From an uncultured bacterium (GTDB lineage Bacteria; Cyanobacteriota; Vampirovibrionia; Gastranaerophilales; Gastranaerophilaceae), in assembly GCA_948888345.1 (NCBI GenBank), contig CAQTPN010000007.1, positions 1-16,089 of the forward strand: a stretch of 16,089 bases of DNA. The letters run 5' to 3'. Made by a program: the position numbers and the translations under genes. The notes beneath the pieces were generated by a model. The model did not search any database. It saw nothing but the letters and a program-made list of their open reading frames with translations, and was not told where the DNA came from. Numbering within the stretch: position 1 is the stretch's first letter; each line of letters begins with the position of its first letter. Below are positions 14,705 to 16,089 of the stretch, piece by piece.

Positions 14705-14739
14705 AAAAAAAGGTGCCGGTTGTTACAAAGGCCGGCACC
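14705..14739 (-). terminator. Strong intrinsic terminator after the Gly-rich gene
   Basis: On the minus strand GGTGCCGG (14739-14732) pairs perfectly with CCGGCACC (14719-14712) around a 12-base loop and is directly followed by seven T (14711-14705). The GC-rich 8-base stem with its T-tract is the textbook form. It lies 28 bases after the stop of the Gly-rich gene and separates that transcript from the SNase/PLD gene. Confidence 0.88.
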
Positions 14740-14766
14740 CGAAAAAGTTGTTTATTCGTAAAAAAA

Positions 14767-16076
14767 TCAGTTATTCCATTCTATAATTACCATACCGTTT
14801 GCACCCTTGCCTCCGGTATAGGCTGCACCGTCTTTTACGGCTCCTCCGCCACCGCCGCCGCCTGTTTTTCCGGCATTTTTACCCACTCCCGTTGATGCTG
14901 CCGCATTACAGCTCCCTGCAGTCATGTTTCCTCCGCAGCCGCCAAGGCCTTCAAGAGCACTATTTAGAGGAAACATTTCTTCCGTGATGCTGCCGCCGGC
15001 CCCGCCGTAGCCGTCTATTCCGCTTTCGCCTTTCATGGAATTTGTTACTTTTTCTTCATAATTGCCGCCAAGGCCATGGGCAGTTCCTGCAGGATATCCG
15101 CCTTCTCCGCCCTTTGCTCTTACAGGCTCGCCTTCGGTGGTTTTTATAAAGCTGTCACCGCCGTCATTTCCTTTTTGCCCGAAATACCCCGAGCCGTTTG
15201 CGGAAGCAAGAACCGGTTTTGGTTCTCCGCCTTTACCCACAGTTATTTCCACTTTGCTTCCCGCAGAGACCCAGATGCTTTTCTTTGTTACAACCTGTCC
15301 GCTTGCACCTCCGCCTCCGTTTGAATTGCCCCATTCAATGTATATATAGCCATTTGCACCTCTTCCGCCTTTGCCAAATGTACCGTTATTTGAGGCTACG
15401 CCTCCACCGCCTGCACCGCCCGCACCGTAAGAATTTGAGGGAGCATCCGAACCGTTTGCAGCCGAACCAACTGCATTTCCGCCATTTAAAACAGTGCCGT
15501 CTTTTTTATAGGTTTTTCCGCCCGCACCGCCTCCGCTGCCATTTGACACAGTGTTTCCCTGCGAGCCGTTCTGGCCGCCAAGAATGCCTTCAACACCCAT
15601 CCAGTTTGAATATTTTGCAATGCTGCTGAAATCCGTTGTTTTTATTCCGCCGCCAAAACCGCCGGAGCTTGATATATAGGTGTTATCGCTTTCATATTTC
15701 CCGCCTTTGCCGCCTGATACTAGGGCTACGGTGGTTCCGTTTACGGCAATGCTTGTGCTGCCGCCGTCTTTACCGTTACTTGAGGGGTTATTCTGATTTT
15801 CACCGCCGTTTCCTATATTAAAGCTTAGTTTTTGCCCCGGAGTGACTGTAATTTCACCCATCCATATCTGCCCTGCACCGCCTCCGCCGCCTGAATTATC
15901 AGGAACGTTGCGCTGGCATTTTATTGCAGGATAACTGTAGTACAGCCTTAATGCCCCGTCGAGACCAAATCCGCCATAAGCACTGCCTCCGTTACAATAT
16001 TTATTTGTACCTGCTTCCGTATTGAAAATATTTGTTACAATACCTCCTCTACCTTTATTTACAGAGGCATCACCAC
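14767..16076 (-). CDS. Glycine-rich surface-type protein, 5' end missing
   Basis: The frame is open from the stop at 14767 to the end of the contig, so the gene is cut at its 5' end. The first internal ATG at 15861 is not the start: 70-odd codons upstream remain in frame and continue the same style (for example YGGFGLDGALRLYYSY and DNSGGGGGAGQIW). The visible part has two tandem glycine-rich units. Each opens with a GGGGAxGQ stretch, continues with a ITVTPGQ/IWVSAGS strand and an IGNGGE/VGKGGE strand, and ends in GANGYIYIEW or GANGMVIIEW. This matches the Gly-rich domains found in phage tail fibres and bacterial surface or pilin-like proteins. The raised GC content here simply reflects GGN codons. 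The N-terminus, and so any signal peptide or pilin leader, is not available. A strong terminator follows. Confidence 0.85.
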
Positions 16077-16089
16077 AGATCGGAAGAGC
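16077..16089. other. Illumina TruSeq adapter remnant
   Basis: The last 13 bases are AGATCGGAAGAGC, identical to the universal start of the Illumina TruSeq adapter. Lying exactly at the end of the window, it is almost certainly untrimmed adapter and not genome. Any residues translated from it at the start of the Gly-rich frame are artefacts. Confidence 0.95.

Noticed and set aside
14713..15821. Plus-strand frames rich in Arg, Pro, Leu and His opposite the Gly-rich gene
   Set aside because: They are mirror images of GGN-rich coding sequence, overlap each other in several frames, and lack ribosome sites and sensible protein composition.
1..16089. CRISPR arrays, tRNA or rRNA genes, transposases, integrases
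   Set aside because: I looked for regular spaced repeats, tRNA-like cloverleaf segments and known mobile-element proteins and saw none. The only repeats are protein-level (TPR, Gln, Gly) or short palindromes.

Overview
The window is AT-rich, densely packed bacterial chromosomal DNA, probably from a diderm. Signs of an outer membrane are an OstA/LptD-type LPS transport protein, a lipoprotein, an envelope M23 peptidase with coiled coil, and a type IV pilus retraction ATPase. The low GC and the style of the OstA/barrel protein would fit a non-photosynthetic relative of Cyanobacteria (Vampirovibrionia/Gastranaerophilales type). That placement is an inference from family resemblance, not a measurement. 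The right end carries a perfect 13-base Illumina adapter (16077-16089), so the window ends at a real contig end and its last bases are not genomic.

Layout. (1) 1-2050, plus strand: a terminator of an off-window gene, a candidate promoter built into it, then tyrS and cysE overlapping by 23 bases, closed by a hairpin terminator. (2) 2117-2929, minus strand: a 270-residue Gly/Ala-rich protein of unknown function, convergent with cysE. (3) 2930-3175: a divergent control region with two good sigma70-like promoters pointing right and two palindromes. (4) 3176-9536, plus strand: a tight six-gene run consisting of pilT, a Gln-rich protein whose C-terminal half looks like a degenerate sirtuin, recO, an 18-repeat TPR protein, a small lipoprotein, and a YkgJ-type Cys-cluster protein. 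Gaps shrink from 35 to 0 bases. (5) 12894-9533, minus strand: an envelope run from a clear promoter through a 35-residue membrane protein (not previously called by length-filtered ORF finding), an EnvC/NlpD-like M23 protein, and an OstA/LptD-like protein whose true start seems to be AUU or to be hidden by a one-base frameshift. Its stop codon overlaps that of the YkgJ gene. (6) 14639-12918, minus strand: a secreted or membrane-anchored protein fusing a degenerate staphylococcal-nuclease domain to two intact phospholipase D HKD motifs, with two EF-hand-like calcium loops. (7) 14767-16076, minus strand: the 3' part of a large glycine-rich surface-type protein with two tandem units, ending at a strong terminator.

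How they fit. Two themes dominate: the cell envelope (LptD-like, M23, small membrane protein, lipoprotein, TPR protein, Gly-rich protein, secreted nuclease/PLD) and type IV pilus motility (PilT). Housekeeping genes (tyrS, cysE, recO) are interleaved. The most unusual items are the sirtuin-like pseudoenzyme next to pilT, the start anomaly of the LptD-like gene, the SNase-PLD-calcium-loop fusion and the short membrane protein. No tRNA, rRNA, CRISPR array, transposase or phage gene was seen.
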